Shown: positions 7,507 through 8,878 of the stretch, one piece after another | Layout of the letters: the number at the start of each line of letters is the position of its first letter | Numbering within the stretch: position 1 is the first letter of the stretch | Assembly: GCF_937858865.1 (NCBI RefSeq) | Contig: NZ_CALLYO010000197.1 | Location: 1 to 8,878 of the forward strand | Source of the DNA: an uncultured Amaricoccus sp. | GTDB taxonomy: Bacteria; Pseudomonadota; Alphaproteobacteria; Rhodobacterales; Rhodobacteraceae | Direction of reading: 5' to 3' | DNA: 8,878 nucleotides | Translations under genes and position numbers: made by a program | Notes under the pieces: model-generated | Databases searched by the model: none | Told to the model about the DNA's origin: nothing | What the model saw: the letters and a program-made list of their open reading frames with translations, nothing else

Positions 7507-7537
7507 ATTATATGTCGGGAATTCGGGGCTTTGTCAC
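7507..7537 (-). promoter_or_regulatory. Candidate BI-1 promoter, distal
   Basis: On the minus strand a perfect TATAAT (7507-7512) is preceded by GTGACA (7532-7537, five of six). The 19-base spacer is longer than optimal. The perfect -10 is notable in DNA this GC-rich. It would give a leader of about 100 bases. Confidence 0.3.
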
Positions 7538-7627
7538 CCGCCCGCGACCGCCGCACGCGGGATATTGACCATCCCCCGCCTCGCCGCCGAGGCTGGAGGC
7601 CGAATCGGACCCCGACAGGGACGGCGC

Positions 7628-8329
7628 ATGACCCCTTCCTCGCCCGCACCCGGCGGCTTCCGCCGCCTCGCCCTCGCGCTCGCCGCGCTGCTCCTGCTGG
7701 CCGGCGCCGCCGCGGCCCCGGCCGCCGCCGCGGTGCGCATCCTCGCCTTCGGCGATTCGCTCACCGCCGGCTCCGGCCTGCCCCCCGCCCAGGGCTTCAC
7801 CGCGCAGCTCGAGGCCTGGCTGCACGCCCACGGCGCCCCCGACGCCACCGTCGCCAACGCCGGCGTCCCCGGCGAGACCACCGGCGAGGGGCTCGCCCGC
7901 ATCTCTCGCACCCTCGGCCCGCCCGGCGACCCCCGCTTCGACGCCGTCATCGTCGAGCTCGGCGGCAACGACATGCTGGACCGCCTCGATCTCGCCGACA
8001 TGCGCCGCAACCTCGACGGCATCCTGACCGAGATCGGCCGCCGCGACCTGCCGGTCCTCCTCGCCGGCCTGCCGGCGTCGCCCACCTACCCCGCCGCCTG
8101 GCGCCGCGAGTTCAAGGCCACCTACCGCGACCTCGCCCGCCGCCACGGCGCCATCTACGTCAGCTCCTTCTTCGCCGGCATGGCCGAGGGCCGCAGCGTC
8201 CCCGAGATCATGGCGCTCTTCCAGCCGGACGGCCTGCACCCGAACGCGGCCGGCGTCGCGGCCATCGTCGAGGGCATCGGCCCCGCGGTCCTGAAGCTCG
8301 TCGAACGCGCGCGCCCGATGACACGATGA
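7628..8329 (+). CDS. Secreted SGNH-hydrolase arylesterase (TesA-like)
   Basis: Predicted periplasmic esterase/lysophospholipase of the TesA type; the natural substrate cannot be read from sequence. The 233-residue precursor has a basic start (FRR), a hydrophobic core (14-29) and an Ala-rich cleavage region ending about A35, so the mature enzyme begins near VRILAFGDS. All SGNH blocks are present: nucleophile S44 in GDSLTAG, oxyanion G82 in NAGVPGETT, N114 in GGND, and the D201/H204 pair in PDGLHPN. The ATG at 7628 has AGGGA about seven bases upstream; the longer open frame to 7448 lacks a ribosome-binding site. It overlaps thpR by four bases (ATGA). It is divergent from the BI-1 gene, and the ABC transporter often found beside this esterase in proteobacteria is absent here. 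Confidence 0.93.
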   Translation: MTPSSPAPGGFRRLALALAALLLLAGAAAAPAAAAVRILAFGDSLTAGSGLPPAQGFTAQLEAWLHAHGAPDATVANAGVPGETTGEGLARISRTLGPPGDPRFDAVIVELGGNDMLDRLDLADMRRNLDGILTEIGRRDLPVLLAGLPASPTYPAAWRREFKATYRDLARRHGAIYVSSFFAGMAEGRSVPEIMALFQPDGLHPNAAGVAAIVEGIGPAVLKLVERARPMTR

Positions 8330-8865
8330 TCCGCGCCTTCGCCGCCCTCGCCCTGCCCGAGCCGGTGCGCTTCGAGCTCATGCTGGTGCAGCAGGGCCTG
8401 CCGGTGCCGCGCCCGATCCCGGCCGAGAGCCTGCACCTCACCCTCGTCTTCCTCGGCGAGCTGCCCGAGCCCCGCCTCGACGACGTCCACCTCGCCTTCC
8501 GCGCCGTCTCCGCGCCCGGCTTCGAGGTGGCGCTCGCCGGCCTCGGCCTCTTCGGCGGCGCCCGCCCGCGCCTCGTCTACGCCGCCGTCGCCGCCAACCC
8601 GGCGCTCGAGCGGCTCCAGGCCAAGCTCGAGACCGCCGCCCGCGGCGCCGGCGTGGCCCTGGCCGGCCGGCGCTTCGTGCCGCACGTCACCCTCGCGCGC
8701 CTGCCCGAGCGGTTCGCCGAGCGCGACCGCCTCGAGCGGGCGGTCGCGGCGCGCGGCGCCTGGACCGCCCCGCGCTTCGCGGCCGCGGACTTCCGCCTCT
8801 ACCGCTCGCACCTCGGCGGCGAGAGCCCGCTCTACGAGGAACTGGCCCGCTACCCGCTCGGCTGA
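8326..8865 (+). CDS. thpR: RNA 2',3'-cyclic phosphodiesterase (2H family, formerly LigT)
   Basis: Cytoplasmic 2H phosphoesterase that opens 2',3'-cyclic phosphates on RNA ends and can reversibly join tRNA halves in vitro; its cellular purpose is poorly defined. The 179-residue product has the two diagnostic motifs H37-L-T-L40 and H120-V-T-L123, in internally repeated halves, and the family opening MIRAFAALALPEPV. The C-terminal block FRLYRSHLGGESPLYEELARYPL is also typical. The start overlaps the arylesterase stop as ATGA and no separate ribosome-binding site is evident, so translation is probably coupled. It is complete, 13 bases before the window ends. Confidence 0.93.
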   Translation: MIRAFAALALPEPVRFELMLVQQGLPVPRPIPAESLHLTLVFLGELPEPRLDDVHLAFRAVSAPGFEVALAGLGLFGGARPRLVYAAVAANPALERLQAKLETAARGAGVALAGRRFVPHVTLARLPERFAERDRLERAVAARGAWTAPRFAAADFRLYRSHLGGESPLYEELARYPLG

Positions 8866-8878
8866 CGGCTCACCAGAG

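Noticed and set aside
7398..7649. 84-residue N-terminal extension of the BI-1 protein
   Set aside because: Arg-rich, non-family sequence across the intergenic region; GGAGGAG marks the ATG at 7397.
7429..8325. Long plus-strand frame fused in phase to thpR
   Set aside because: Upstream of 8326 it is the Arg/Pro-rich out-of-frame reading of the arylesterase gene; thpR starts at the ATGA overlap.

Overview
The window is very GC-rich chromosomal DNA, most likely from an alphaproteobacterium. The evidence is the strong GCC/CTC/GAG codon bias, the compact ATGA-coupled gene pairs, and protein sequences (Bax inhibitor-1 homologue, small lipoprotein after ilvD, arylesterase) that resemble those of Rhodobacterales. 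The order-level assignment is inference from recall; no search was run.

Layout. (1) 138-1448 (+): a DctA-type dicarboxylate/proton symporter, preceded by two perfect inverted repeats. (2) 1521-1841 (-): thioredoxin, convergent with dctA across a shared hairpin terminator. (3) 1995-4540 (+): ilvD (branched-chain amino-acid biosynthesis), an overlapping small lipoprotein gene, and an ATGA-coupled gene that starts as a TMEM175-family potassium channel but loses homology after about 46 codons. trxA and ilvD are divergent, each with a plausible TTGAxx-N17-TAGxxx promoter. (4) About 4540-6440 (-): a HipB-HipA toxin-antitoxin module. It appears to have been inserted into the channel gene. Its control region has three similar dyads at a regular 50-51 bp spacing, the first being TTTAC-N8-GTAAA, which has the same geometry as the E. 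coli HipB operator. (5) 6440-6600: non-coding, rich in hairpins, ending in the terminator of the next gene. (6) 6624-7397 (-): a seven-helix Bax inhibitor-1/YccA/YbhL family membrane protein. (7) 7628-8865 (+): a secreted SGNH arylesterase (TesA-like) and, overlapping by ATGA, ThpR, an RNA 2',3'-cyclic phosphodiesterase.

Most of the window is ordinary housekeeping sequence. The accessory part is the hipBA island: an intact HipA kinase with all catalytic motifs, its HTH antitoxin, a well-formed operator array, and a decapitated potassium-channel gene at its left edge. The ilvD operon reads directly toward the 3' end of hipA, so read-through would produce antisense RNA to the toxin. No tRNA, rRNA, CRISPR array or transposase was seen.
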